NCBI GenBank assembly: GCA_964654665.1
Contig: CAZZKV010000006.1
Location: 1 to 64,000, forward strand
Direction of reading: 5' to 3'
Length of the DNA stretch: 64,000 nt
From: CALCKU01 sp964654665
GTDB taxonomy: Bacteria; Pseudomonadota; Alphaproteobacteria; Caulobacterales; Maricaulaceae
Below are positions 18,964 to 28,085 of the stretch, in pieces. The notes under the pieces are model-generated. The model was not told the origin of the DNA. It ran no database searches and saw nothing but the letters and a program-made list of their open reading frames with translations. Each line of letters begins with the position of its first letter. The first letter of the stretch is position 1. The translations under genes were made by a program, and so were the position numbers.

Positions 18964-19038
18964 AATATCCCTTGCCTGTTTTCAGGCGATATCTTTTATG
19001 GGCGGGATTTATGTCATTTGTCTACGTATAACAGAGGG

Positions 19039-19047
19039 TTATCCACA
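19039..19047 (+). promoter_or_regulatory. Consensus DnaA box upstream of dnaE
   Basis: The nine bases TTATCCACA match the strict DnaA-box consensus. They end seven bases before a TTGACA element and about 190 bp before dnaE. A single box can occur by chance, but placement before a replication gene and its likely promoter makes a regulatory role plausible. Confidence 0.45.
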
Positions 19048-19054
19048 GGTGTGC

Positions 19055-19083
19055 TTGACATGATTGATTTGTAAAGATAAGAA
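19055..19083 (+). promoter_or_regulatory. Putative promoter for the miniprotein-dnaE unit
   Basis: A perfect TTGACA (19055-19060) is followed at 17 bp by TAAGAA (19078-19083), only a weak -10 match. It lies 34 bp before the 30-codon ORF. The region is otherwise free of genes between the divergent permease and dnaE. Confidence 0.35.
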
Positions 19084-19116
19084 CAAATAGAGAACATTAA
19101 TATTGAGGATAAGTCA

Positions 19117-19209
19117 ATGAAGCAGCTTGTTATGGATATCTCTGCGGGTATGGTGATGGCAGGATTCGTCTCTATAGTGACGGTATGGATGATGGTGTTG
19201 GGCGGCTAA
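19117..19209 (+). CDS. 30-residue single-helix membrane miniprotein
   Basis: A short ORF from ATG 19117 to TAA 19207-19209, preceded by TGAGGA at about 8 nt. The peptide starts MKQLVMDISAG and continues with one hydrophobic segment (about 11-28) rich in Met, Val and Gly. It ends 31 nt before the dnaE ATG and follows a TTGACA element. Size, ribosome binding site and membrane-helix composition support translation, but no family is recognised. A leader peptide for dnaE is an alternative. Confidence 0.45.
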   Translation: MKQLVMDISAGMVMAGFVSIVTVWMMVLGG

Positions 19210-19240
19210 CACCTTTGGCGAAATAAACGGGGACGGTGTT

Positions 19241-22200
19241 ATGCTAACAGATTTTGTACATCTACGCTCTCGCACGCCTTATTCGCTACTGGAAGGCGCT
19301 TTAAAAATTAAGGAAACGGCCGCGCGGGCACGGGAATACCGTATGCCTGCGCTGGCGATGACTGATACCCATAATATGTGCGGGGCCTTGCAGTTTTCCG
19401 CAATAATGAGCGGCGAAGGCATTCAGCCAATTATGGGAGTTACCCTGTCCGTAGATGCGGGTTTGGCTGACCAGCCTGGGGTTAATCACTACGACGTGGA
19501 CGGAACGATTGCCTTATTGGCGCAGAATGAAACGGGGTATGAAAACCTTATGGCACTTTCTAGCGCTTCGTTTTTAGATGTTGACCCGACGGACTTACCT
19601 CATGTTACCGCAGAGGCTTTATCTACGTATAATTCCGATATTATTGCTTTAACGGGCGGGCCGGATGGCGTGTTGAACCGATTGATCGTTGCTGGTCGTT
19701 TAGGTGAAGCAGAAAGGTGGTTGGATAAACTCATTAAATTTTTTCCTGACCGGTTATATGTGGAACTTCAGCGCCATGGCGAAGCCCATGAAATTCAGGC
19801 TGAAAAACATTTAATTGAATGGGCCTATGCCAAACACTTGCCACTTGTGGCGACAAATGAACCTTATTTTCTCGACCCCGATATGCATAAGGCTCATGAT
19901 GCCTTGCTCGCGATTTCCGAAGGGTCTTATATCCTAGAGCGTGACCGGCGTCAGGTCTCGCCTGAGCATTATTTCAAGTCGCCTGAACAAATGGCGGATA
20001 TTTTTAACGATATCCCTGAAGCCATTGAAAATACCTTAGAGATAGCACAACGCTGCGCTTATCAATCACAAACTCGCAAGCCCATTTTGCCAAATTTTGG
20101 CGATGGCTCGCAAAGCGAAGGTGATATTTTAGCCGATCAGGCTCGCCAAGGTTTGGATGCACGATTAGCCGCTAATATACCGGCCGCACCGCGCGAAGAT
20201 TATATCAGCCGACTTGAGTTTGAATTGGGTGTTATTGCGCAGATGGGTTTCCCGGGTTATTTTTTGATTGTTTCAGATTTTATTAAATGGGCAAAGGCTC
20301 AGGGTATTCCCGTGGGACCAGGGCGAGGGTCGGGGGCTGGCTCTGTCGTGGCATGGGCCTTGACGATTACGGATTTGGATCCACTACGGTATGGGTTGTT
20401 GTTCGAACGGTTTTTGAATCCTGAACGAGTTTCCATGCCTGATTTTGATATTGATTTTTGTCAGGAACGTCGCGGCGAAGTGATACGTTATGTACAGGAG
20501 AAATATGGCGATTCCCAAGTTGCACATATTATCACCTTTGGAACCTTGCAGGCCCGCGCGGTTGTGCGGGATGTCGGGCGGGTTTTGCAAATGCCGCTGG
20601 GGCAAGTTGATAGGCTCGCTAAATTGGTTCCATCTAATCCGGCTAATCCTGTGACGCTAGGCGAGGCGATTAAAATGGAGCGCGGATTACAAGAGGCCCG
20701 CGCTTCAGACCCCGCCGTGCGTCAGCTTTTGGATATAGCGTTGAAATTGGAGGGGCTTTACCGCAATGCATCCACCCATGCCGCTGGCGTTGTCATTGGG
20801 GATCGCCCATTAACCGAACTTGTCCCGCTTTACCGAGACCCGCGATCAGACATACCTGCGACGCAATTCACCATGAAATGGGCAGAAAAAGCCGGGCTTG
20901 TGAAGTTTGATTTCCTTGGATTGAAAACTCTGACAGTGATTGACCGCTGTGTGAAATATCTGGCTAAACAGGGCATTGATTTGGATATTAATACGGTGAG
21001 TACCCAGACACCGGATGCTTACAGGCCATTGGCTGATGGGTTATCTGCCGGAGTTTTTCAACTTGAGAGTTCAGGTATGCGTGATGTTTTACGCAAAATG
21101 GCTCCTGATAGTATTGAAGAATTGACGGCTTTGATTTCTTTATATCGGCCTGGCCCGATGAAAAATATTGGAACTTATATTGATCGAAAATATGGCCGTG
21201 CCGAAATTGAATACCCGCACGCCAGTCTCAAAGATATTCTTGAAGAAACATATGGTATCATCATTTATCAAGAACAGGTTATGCAGATTGCGCAAGTTTT
21301 ATCTGGGTATTCACTAGGTGAGGCGGATTTGTTGCGACGCGCTATGGGTAAAAAAGACCAAGCCGAAATGGATCGTCAACGTTCACGGTTTGTTGAAGGG
21401 GCCGCGAAAAATAATGTAGATGTAAATCTGGCCAATAATATTTTTGATCTGGTCAATGAATTTGCCGGATATGGTTTTAACAAATCCCATGCTGCGGCCT
21501 ATGCTTTTATATCGTTTCAAACGGCGTATCTCAAAGCGTTGCATCCGGTAGAATTTATTGCTGCTATCATGTCGCTTGATATCGCTAATGTTGAAAAACT
21601 GGCGCAATTTTTTCAAGAGGCTAAACGTATGGGGGTTAAAATCCTACCAGCCTGCGTAAATCGCTCCATGGCAGATTTTGATGTGGCAGACGGCAAGGTC
21701 TTATATGCATTGGGAGCTCTTAAAAATGTAGGCATTGAAGCCATGCGTCATGTGGTTGATGTGCGCGAACAAGGTGGCCCCTTTACAGATTTGTTTGATT
21801 TTGCCCGCCGGGTAGAATCGCGCATGGTTAATAAACGGGCTTTTGAAAACCTCGCACGCAGCGGTGCTTTTGATGCATTGGAACCAAACCGTGCCAAGGC
21901 TTTAGCTGCCGCCGACCTATTACAATCAATTGGAGCCCGAGTTTCGCAAGAGCGTGCATCGGCCCAAGTAAGTTTGTTTGGCGAAGCTGCCGATGCGATG
22001 GCAGAACCTGAATTGCCAAACTCATCTCCTTGGTCCCATATTGAAAAACTGGATCATGAGTTGTCGGCTGTTGGGTTTTATTTTGCTGGACATCCTTTAG
22101 AAGCTTATGCTGTACAACTGTCGCGTAAAAAAATTGTCTTGTCTGCTGATATTGAGGAAGTTTATGCTCGTGGCTCGCGCGTCATGACGTTTGCTGGCGT

Positions 22201-22702
22201 GATTAGAAAACGTCAAGAACGTATGTCAAAACGCGGGAAACGCTTTGCCTATCTTGCCCTCTCTGACCCCTCGGGTGATTTCGAGGTTTTTATTGGTGAA
22301 GAGTTACTCTTTGCAAACCGTGCTATCATGGAAGCCGGTGCGATTGTCCAAATAACGGCCAAGGTTGATGAGCGTGACGGAGAGATCAAAATTTTCACAG
22401 ATAAGATTAGCTCGCTCGATATCACCGCGCCGGCTTTGGTGGTAAAGGGGCTGAAAATCCGATTGCGCTCGGCCTCTGTTGAATCATTAGATACGCTGCA
22501 AGCCTGTCTTGAAGGGCTTAAGAATGCGCCCTCTAAAAAAATGGGGTATATTGAAATAATTGCACCATTGCCCCGAACACAAAGTGGAGAACAAAGAGAA
22601 GGATGTTGGCGTCTGGAAGGTAAAATCGGATTAGACCCCTCTATTCAAGCGGTTATTAAAGCTACGCGCCTGACCGAATTTATTGAAGAGATTGCGGCAT
22701 AA
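19241..22702 (+). CDS. dnaE: DNA polymerase III subunit alpha
   Basis: Replicative C-family polymerase of 1153 residues. The PHP domain begins at FVHLRSRTPYSLLEG. The catalytic Asp pair is in PDFDIDF (D401 and D403, numbered as in E. coli). The helix-hairpin-helix, OB-fold and C-terminal domains follow at usual lengths. A beta-clamp binding motif QVSLF lies at 909-913, close to the place of QADMF in E. coli. Upstream are a DnaA box, a TTGACA element and a miniprotein ORF. Confidence 0.97.
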   Translation: MLTDFVHLRSRTPYSLLEGALKIKETAARAREYRMPALAMTDTHNMCGALQFSAIMSGEGIQPIMGVTLSVDAGLADQPGVNHYDVDGTIALLAQNETGYENLMALSSASFLDVDPTDLPHVTAEALSTYNSDIIALTGGPDGVLNRLIVAGRLGEAERWLDKLIKFFPDRLYVELQRHGEAHEIQAEKHLIEWAYAKHLPLVATNEPYFLDPDMHKAHDALLAISEGSYILERDRRQVSPEHYFKSPEQMADIFNDIPEAIENTLEIAQRCAYQSQTRKPILPNFGDGSQSEGDILADQARQGLDARLAANIPAAPREDYISRLEFELGVIAQMGFPGYFLIVSDFIKWAKAQGIPVGPGRGSGAGSVVAWALTITDLDPLRYGLLFERFLNPERVSMPDFDIDFCQERRGEVIRYVQEKYGDSQVAHIITFGTLQARAVVRDVGRVLQMPLGQVDRLAKLVPSNPANPVTLGEAIKMERGLQEARASDPAVRQLLDIALKLEGLYRNASTHAAGVVIGDRPLTELVPLYRDPRSDIPATQFTMKWAEKAGLVKFDFLGLKTLTVIDRCVKYLAKQGIDLDINTVSTQTPDAYRPLADGLSAGVFQLESSGMRDVLRKMAPDSIEELTALISLYRPGPMKNIGTYIDRKYGRAEIEYPHASLKDILEETYGIIIYQEQVMQIAQVLSGYSLGEADLLRRAMGKKDQAEMDRQRSRFVEGAAKNNVDVNLANNIFDLVNEFAGYGFNKSHAAAYAFISFQTAYLKALHPVEFIAAIMSLDIANVEKLAQFFQEAKRMGVKILPACVNRSMADFDVADGKVLYALGALKNVGIEAMRHVVDVREQGGPFTDLFDFARRVESRMVNKRAFENLARSGAFDALEPNRAKALAAADLLQSIGARVSQERASAQVSLFGEAADAMAEPELPNSSPWSHIEKLDHELSAVGFYFAGHPLEAYAVQLSRKKIVLSADIEEVYARGSRVMTFAGVIRKRQERMSKRGKRFAYLALSDPSGDFEVFIGEELLFANRAIMEAGAIVQITAKVDERDGEIKIFTDKISSLDITAPALVVKGLKIRLRSASVESLDTLQACLEGLKNAPSKKMGYIEIIAPLPRTQSGEQREGCWRLEGKIGLDPSIQAVIKATRLTEFIEEIAA

Positions 22703-22848
22703 ATGACTTGCACTTTATATAAATCCTGTTATTGAGCGCGCATTAAATCGCACGTGGGTGCCGATTTTCACCATATAGGTGTTTTTCGATTCCGGTGGGG
22801 CTTGCCTCCACACCCGCGTACAGGCCAACCGGAAAAAGGAGATATCCT

Positions 22849-24036
22849 ATGGCTTTACCTGAGTTTTCTATGCGTCAATTACTTGAAGCAGGCGTACATT
22901 TTGGTCATCAGACACATCGCTGGAACCCAAAGATGGCACCTTATATTTTTGGGGCACGGTCTAATATTCATATTATGGATTTATCACAAACGGTCCCTTT
23001 GCTCCATCAAGCCCTTGTAAAGACACGCGAAGTGGCCTCTAAAGGTGGACGTATCCTATTTGTTGGAACGAAACGGGCCGCTTCTGATCCTGTTGCGGTT
23101 GCAGCCAAACGTTGCGCACAATATTATGTCAATCATCGTTGGCTTGGCGGTATGCTGACAAATTGGCAAACTGTATCCAAATCTATAGCTCGTTTACGTG
23201 AGTTGGAAGGTCTTTTAGGCGAGGAAGCTCAAACCGGGTTAACCAAGAAAGAATTACTACGCCTTACACGTGAGCAGGAAAAGCTCGATAAAGCGCTTGG
23301 CGGGATTAAAGATATGGGTGGTAAGCCAGATTTGATGTTTGTTATTGATACCAATAAAGAAACGATTGCGGTTAAAGAAGCACGCCGCCTTGGAATTCCT
23401 GTTATCGCTATTTTAGATACAAATTGTGATCCTGCATCTGCTGATTTTCCAATTCCGGGAAATGATGATGCTGCTCGTGCTATTTCGCTTTATTGTGATT
23501 TGATTGCAGATGCTATTTTGGATGGGATGACAGAAAGTCAGGCCAATGCCGGTGTGGATCTTGGTGCGGCGGCCAACCCTGTTGAAATGGCTATTGCAGA
23601 ACCAGCACCTGTGTCTGCCGCTGAAGAGACCCCTGTTGTCGAAGCGGTACCAGCTACACCAGCCCCTGTCGTTGAGGCTGCCCCTGTTGCAGCGGCACCC
23701 GTTGCGGATGCACCGGCAGCTGAAATGTCTGAATATCTGCGCGTGACGCGTGAATATGATACCGAGGCTGACGAAGCTATTGTAACCAAGATTGAAAAAC
23801 ATCTTGGGGCTTCTTTGACGAATAAAGACAGTAAATATGTTGCATGTTCGGATGAAACAGAGCTCGAAACCATAGTAAAAGGCTTTATGGCCAAGAAAAT
23901 GGGTGTTGCGGATAAAGATGCTGCTATGGAGAAAGTCAAAGCTGTTTGCGAAACTATGAAACCAACGCGAATGAAAAACAGGGTAACATTTTATTACCTA
24001 TTAGCCAAAGCCGAAGGTAAATTAGGCGAATTTTAA
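22849..24036 (+). CDS. rpsB: Ribosomal protein S2 fused to a DUF2853-like domain
   Basis: The first 235 or so residues are a regular S2 (MRQLLEAGVHFGHQTHRWNP, HRWLGGMLTNW, IPVIAILDTNCDP), the 30S subunit head/body protein. The product is 395 residues, far longer than the usual 240-260. After S2 comes a linker rich in Ala, Pro, Val and Glu (about 239-292). A domain of 103 residues follows, starting at Met293 (MSEYLRV) and ending RVTFYYLLAKAEGKLGEF. This resembles DUF2853, normally a separate small protein of unknown function. The frame runs through without interruption, and no ribosome binding site is seen before Met293. Start 22849 is fixed by AAAAAGGAG and the family N-terminus. Confidence 0.93.
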   Translation: MALPEFSMRQLLEAGVHFGHQTHRWNPKMAPYIFGARSNIHIMDLSQTVPLLHQALVKTREVASKGGRILFVGTKRAASDPVAVAAKRCAQYYVNHRWLGGMLTNWQTVSKSIARLRELEGLLGEEAQTGLTKKELLRLTREQEKLDKALGGIKDMGGKPDLMFVIDTNKETIAVKEARRLGIPVIAILDTNCDPASADFPIPGNDDAARAISLYCDLIADAILDGMTESQANAGVDLGAAANPVEMAIAEPAPVSAAEETPVVEAVPATPAPVVEAAPVAAAPVADAPAAEMSEYLRVTREYDTEADEAIVTKIEKHLGASLTNKDSKYVACSDETELETIVKGFMAKKMGVADKDAAMEKVKAVCETMKPTRMKNRVTFYYLLAKAEGKLGEF

Positions 24037-24070
24037 GCTCGGACTTGACACCCCTTTAAAATTAAGCCGG

Positions 24071-24088
24071 GCCTTCTTATTTGAAGGC
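24071..24088 (+). other. Hairpin between rpsB and tsf
   Basis: GCCTTC (24071-24076) and GAAGGC (24083-24088) form a perfect 6-bp stem around TTATTT. No run of T follows, so it is not a canonical terminator. It could stabilise or attenuate the rpsB-tsf message. Confidence 0.4.
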
Positions 24089-24126
24089 TCATTGCACTGA
24101 ACTTCACTCCAAAAGGAGATATTCCC

Positions 24127-25050
24127 ATGGCACAAATTACGGCCGCACTTGTTAAAGACCTACGTGATAAAACATCCGCTGGTATGATGGATTGTAAAAA
24201 AGCCTTATCTGAATGTGGCGGCGATCTAGAAGCCGCAGTTGATTGGTTGCGTAAAAAAGGCATTGCCAAAGCTGATAAAAAGGCAGGCCGTGTTGCCGCA
24301 GAAGGCCTTGTGGCTATAGCTTTGGATGGGACTACCGGGGCTGTTGTTGAAGTGAATTCGGAAACAGATTTTGTGGCCCGAAATGATGGTTTTCAAGCGG
24401 CTGTAGCCGAGGTCGCGACATTGGCACTTGGCGTAACTGACACGCAAGCCTTGAAAGAGGCAACGACATCAACGGGCGAAAATGTTACGCAATATTTTAC
24501 GACACTTGTTGGTACAATTGGCGAAAATATGTCATTCCGTCGTATGGCAAAACAAACTGTCTCTGAGGGCGTTGTTGCTGGTTATATCCATAATGCCGTT
24601 GTGCCTAATATGGGAAAAATAGGCGTTTTGGTGGCTTTAGAGTCGTCTGGCGATAAAGCAACTCTTGAAGCTTTAGGTAAAAAATTGGCGATGCATATTG
24701 CCGCGACCAATCCATTGGCTCTGGCAATTGATGATTTGGATCAGTCTGTTGTTCAAAAGGAACGGGATATGCTTAAAGCCGAAGCGCTTGAATCCGGTAA
24801 ACCCGAAGCGATTGTCGATAAAATGGTTGAAGGTCGTATGGCAAAATTTTTCAAAGAATCTGTTCTTTTGACGCAAATTTTTGTGATGGACGGAGAACGT
24901 TCTATTGAAAAAGTTGTTGCTGACGAAGGGGTATCTTTAGGTGCAGATGTGAAGCTTGTTGGCTATTCTCGCGTTGAACTTGGCGAGGGTATTGAGAAGG
25001 TCGAAGAAGATTTTGCAGCTGAAGTGGCTAAAACTGCGGCAGGTGTCTAA
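24127..25050 (+). CDS. tsf: Elongation factor Ts
   Basis: Nucleotide exchange factor that recycles EF-Tu, 307 residues. The N-terminal UBA-like domain (ITAALVKDLRDKTSAGMMDCKKAL) and the conserved TDFV motif in NSETDFVARND are present. AAAAGGAG precedes the ATG. It follows rpsB by 90 nt, the almost universal rpsB-tsf pair. Confidence 0.97.
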   Translation: MAQITAALVKDLRDKTSAGMMDCKKALSECGGDLEAAVDWLRKKGIAKADKKAGRVAAEGLVAIALDGTTGAVVEVNSETDFVARNDGFQAAVAEVATLALGVTDTQALKEATTSTGENVTQYFTTLVGTIGENMSFRRMAKQTVSEGVVAGYIHNAVVPNMGKIGVLVALESSGDKATLEALGKKLAMHIAATNPLALAIDDLDQSVVQKERDMLKAEALESGKPEAIVDKMVEGRMAKFFKESVLLTQIFVMDGERSIEKVVADEGVSLGADVKLVGYSRVELGEGIEKVEEDFAAEVAKTAAGV

Positions 25051-25089
25051 CCTCTATACGGTCTTGTCGGCCATAATATTTACATATTT

Positions 25090-25112
25090 GGCATGCCTTT
25101 ATCTGGCGTGCC
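25090..25112 (+). other. Hairpin between tsf and pyrH
   Basis: GGCATGCC (25090-25097) can pair with GGCGTGCC (25105-25112), eight pairs including one G-U, around TTTATCT. No T-run follows, so it is more likely a processing or attenuation element than an intrinsic terminator. Confidence 0.4.
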
Positions 25113-25176
25113 GAGCCTCAATCGTTATATTCCCCGAAACGTGAGTCGTTTGTGAACCGCGATTTGGGGATTTTTT

Positions 25177-25896
25177 ATGAGTGAAAGCTACATATTTGAC
25201 CGAGTTTTGCTTAAGCTGTCGGGCGAGGCGCTTATGGGCAGTCAAGCTTATGGGATAGATGTGGCCGTAACCGAACGCATTGCCAAGGAAGTGGCTGCTG
25301 CCCATAGTCAAGGTTTGGAAATTGGACTTGTTATAGGCGGCGGTAATATTTTTCGCGGTTTATCAGCGCAATCAGGCGGTATTGAGCGGTCAACAGCAGA
25401 TTATATGGGTATGCTGGCAACTGTGATGAACGCGTTGGCGATGCAAAGTGCGCTGGAACAGCAAGGGGTTGATACGCGGGTTATGTCAGCTATTCCAATG
25501 ACAACGGTATGTGAGCCTTACATTCGCCGCCGCGCTGTCCGTCATATGGAAAAAGGGCGCGTCGTGATTTTCGCAGCAGGTACAGGGAACCCATATTTCA
25601 CAACGGATACAGCCGCCGCTTTGCGGGCGGCAGAGATGGGGTGTCAGGTCTTGCTAAAAGGTACACAGGTTGACGGTGTTTACGATAGTGACCCGAAAAC
25701 TAACGTAAAGGCCAAGAGATATGATCAACTGGATTATCAAAAAGTCCTGACTGATGATTTGCGCGTAATGGACGCGTCGGCAATTACACTTATGCGTGAT
25801 AATAAGATTCCCATTATTGTTTTTTCATTGCATACAGAAGGTGGATTTGATGCTGTTATGCGCGGAAAAGGCGTTTGTACCATAATCGGGTCTTAA
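25177..25896 (+). CDS. pyrH: UMP kinase
   Basis: Phosphorylates UMP to UDP; amino-acid-kinase fold, 239 residues, usually hexameric and allosterically controlled by GTP and UTP. The N-terminal LLKLSGEALMG and GGGNIFRG bind the phosphates. The stretch TVCEPYIRRRAVRHMEKGR is typical of the bacterial enzyme. The gene lies between tsf and frr in the conserved order. Confidence 0.96.
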   Translation: MSESYIFDRVLLKLSGEALMGSQAYGIDVAVTERIAKEVAAAHSQGLEIGLVIGGGNIFRGLSAQSGGIERSTADYMGMLATVMNALAMQSALEQQGVDTRVMSAIPMTTVCEPYIRRRAVRHMEKGRVVIFAAGTGNPYFTTDTAAALRAAEMGCQVLLKGTQVDGVYDSDPKTNVKAKRYDQLDYQKVLTDDLRVMDASAITLMRDNKIPIIVFSLHTEGGFDAVMRGKGVCTIIGS

Positions 25897-25939
25897 TTCG
25901 GCCGCTCTGGCCATTTTAATACCTCTATTGGAGATAAAT

Positions 25940-26497
25940 ATGGAAGAATTTAATTTAAAAGATTTCCGCAAGCGGATGGACGGGGCCGTTTCGTCACTAA
26001 AATCGGAATTTGGTGGGCTACGGACAGGTCGCGCAAGTGCCTCTTTACTCGATACAATTACGGTATCGGCCTATGGGTCTGATGTACCGCTCAATAATGT
26101 AGCGTCTGTATCCGTGCCTGAGGCTCGAATGCTAGTGGTTAATGTGTGGGATAAAACCCAAGTTGCGGCCGTAGATAAAGCACTCCGCCAATCCAATTTG
26201 GGTATTAATCCCGTTATGGATGGTCAAACTTTACGTATTCCAATGCCTCCGTTGACCGAGGAACGCCGCAAAGAGCTTGTCAAAGTGGCAGGCGGTTATG
26301 CTGAAAATGCGAAGATTGCCGTTCGTAATGTACGCCGGGATGCTATGGAAACAGTCAAACGTCAGGAAAAAGACGGAAGTATGAGCGAAGATGAACTTAA
26401 AGCGCATGAAACCGATATTCAAAAAGCGACGGATACTGTTATTTTAGAAATCGATACTGTTTTAAAATCCAAATCCGAAGAGATTATGCAGGTATAA
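25940..26497 (+). CDS. frr: Ribosome recycling factor
   Basis: Splits post-termination ribosomes together with EF-G. From the ATG at 25940 the protein has 185 residues, exactly the E. coli length. Typical segments are GGLRTGRASASLLD and the C-terminal EEIMQV. A TTG at 25928 would add four residues but is part of the ribosome binding site TTGGAGA, so 25940 is preferred. The uppS ATG follows 7 nt after the stop. Confidence 0.96.
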   Translation: MEEFNLKDFRKRMDGAVSSLKSEFGGLRTGRASASLLDTITVSAYGSDVPLNNVASVSVPEARMLVVNVWDKTQVAAVDKALRQSNLGINPVMDGQTLRIPMPPLTEERRKELVKVAGGYAENAKIAVRNVRRDAMETVKRQEKDGSMSEDELKAHETDIQKATDTVILEIDTVLKSKSEEIMQV

Positions 26498-26504
26498 ACC
26501 AATT

Positions 26505-27233
26505 ATGGGCTTCACACCGTCATATCCTTCAGGCTTTCCTGCACATATTGCGATTATCATGGATGGGAATGGGCGTTGGGCGAGAGCCCGTCACCGTCCT
26601 CGTGTTTTTGGACATCAAGCCGGCGTTAAAACGGTTCGTACGATTGTCGAAGATGCATCCAATATGGGTGTGAAGTGCTTGACCTTATACAGTTTTTCGA
26701 CAGAAAATTGGACACGGCCTAAAGCCGAAATTGCCGCGTTGTTTGATCTTTTAAAACAATATGTCCAGGATGATTTACAAACTCTGCATGACCGCGGCGT
26801 AAGAGTTCGTATTTTAGGGTCGCGTGATGACCTTAAAAAAGACTTGTTAGATGTGATTGAACAGGTTCAGACGACCACCCGTAACAATACAGATTTCAAC
26901 CTTAATATTGCTTTCAATTATGGTGGACGGGATGAAATATTACGTGCAATACGACGAGCCGCCAATAATGGCCTAGATATGAGGCATATATCCGAAGAGA
27001 ATCTGTCACCGTTTTTCGATACATGGGGTTTGCCCGAAGTTGATATGGTTATTCGGACAAGTGGTGAAAAACGAATCAGTAATTTTTTACTATGGCAGGC
27101 AGCTTATGCTGAATTTATCTTTACGGATGTGTTGTGGCCAGACTTTTCCAAACAGGATTTGGTTGCTGCCATTGCAGAATTCCAACAACGTGAACGCCGG
27201 TTTGGTAATCTTGCGTCAATTGAAGTGGCATAA
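26505..27233 (+). CDS. uppS: Undecaprenyl diphosphate synthase
   Basis: cis-Prenyltransferase of 242 residues that makes the C55 lipid carrier for peptidoglycan and O-antigen. The catalytic Asp is D20 in IIMDGNGRWA. The C-terminal RTSGEKRISNFLLWQAAYAE matches the family signature. It is followed at six bases by cdsA. Confidence 0.96.
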   Translation: MGFTPSYPSGFPAHIAIIMDGNGRWARARHRPRVFGHQAGVKTVRTIVEDASNMGVKCLTLYSFSTENWTRPKAEIAALFDLLKQYVQDDLQTLHDRGVRVRILGSRDDLKKDLLDVIEQVQTTTRNNTDFNLNIAFNYGGRDEILRAIRRAANNGLDMRHISEENLSPFFDTWGLPEVDMVIRTSGEKRISNFLLWQAAYAEFIFTDVLWPDFSKQDLVAAIAEFQQRERRFGNLASIEVA

Positions 27234-27239
27234 ATTTTT

Positions 27240-28085
27240 ATGTCAATTGATGCTGAAATATCGTCAAAAAAAGAGACGCCTATTTGGAAAAATCTGGGTC
27301 CACGCTTTTTTACGGCTGTTGCATTAGCCGGTATTGTTTTTCTTCCGCTTTATTACGGTGGCTGGATTTGGGCAATTATGGTAGCTTTGATTGCGGCTAT
27401 TGTTACATGGGAATGGGTTAGTATGTCCGATCCTGCCCCGACGCGCTTGGCTTATATTTTACCAATTATTGGTACTTTGATAACGCTTTATTATTGGCAA
27501 ATGGAATTTCGGCTTTATGCGGTTTTAGCTATTGTGATTGCGGCTTTATTTGCGGCGATTGAGCGGGCCCGCAGAGGCGGGCTTTTATGGGCTGGCTTAG
27601 GTTATCTTTATATCATCATTCCTTCATTGTTAATGATTTGGCTCCGTGGTAGCGAAGCCGGCTTTTTAGCTAAAGGTTTTCAACATTTAGGCTTCATAAT
27701 TATGGTAGTTATTGCAGCAGATGTTGGTGCTTATTTTGGTGGTTCATTTTTTAAGGGACCTAAAATGGCTCCTCGGCTTAGCCCAAATAAAACGTGGTCT
27801 GGGTTTTTTAGCGGGTTACTTTTTGCAGCTAGTATGGGAGCAATTATAGGCCATTTTATAGGATTTGGCCCAATAGGGGCCATTGCTTTTGCAATTCCAC
27901 TCGCGATTGCCTCTGTGATGGGAGATTTTTTAGAAAGTGGGTTAAAGCGGGTGTTGAATGTAAAAGATGCTAGCGGAATTTTGCCGGGTCACGGAGGCCT
28001 GCTTGACCGCCTTGATTCATTGATGATGGCGGCTGCTTTTGCAGCTCTTTCCTTATCTTTATTTCCGGGACTTTGGCCTGCTTAA
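27240..28085 (+). CDS. cdsA: Phosphatidate cytidylyltransferase
   Basis: Integral membrane enzyme of 281 residues with about eight transmembrane helices that forms CDP-diacylglycerol for phospholipid synthesis. The C-terminal signature KRVLNVKDASGILPGHGGLL, with LDRLDS behind it, contains the metal-binding Asp residues. The TAATG overlap couples it to dxr. Confidence 0.95.
   Translation: MSIDAEISSKKETPIWKNLGPRFFTAVALAGIVFLPLYYGGWIWAIMVALIAAIVTWEWVSMSDPAPTRLAYILPIIGTLITLYYWQMEFRLYAVLAIVIAALFAAIERARRGGLLWAGLGYLYIIIPSLLMIWLRGSEAGFLAKGFQHLGFIIMVVIAADVGAYFGGSFFKGPKMAPRLSPNKTWSGFFSGLLFAASMGAIIGHFIGFGPIGAIAFAIPLAIASVMGDFLESGLKRVLNVKDASGILPGHGGLLDRLDSLMMAAAFAALSLSLFPGLWPA

Noticed and set aside
23725..24036. 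The S2 C-terminal domain as a separate gene starting at Met293 of rpsB
   Set aside because: No ribosome binding site precedes it and the frame is continuous with S2 through a linker typical of fused domains.
24045..24067. TTGACA between rpsB and tsf as a tsf promoter
   Set aside because: No -10-like sequence occurs at a workable distance (CGGGCC at 17 bp).
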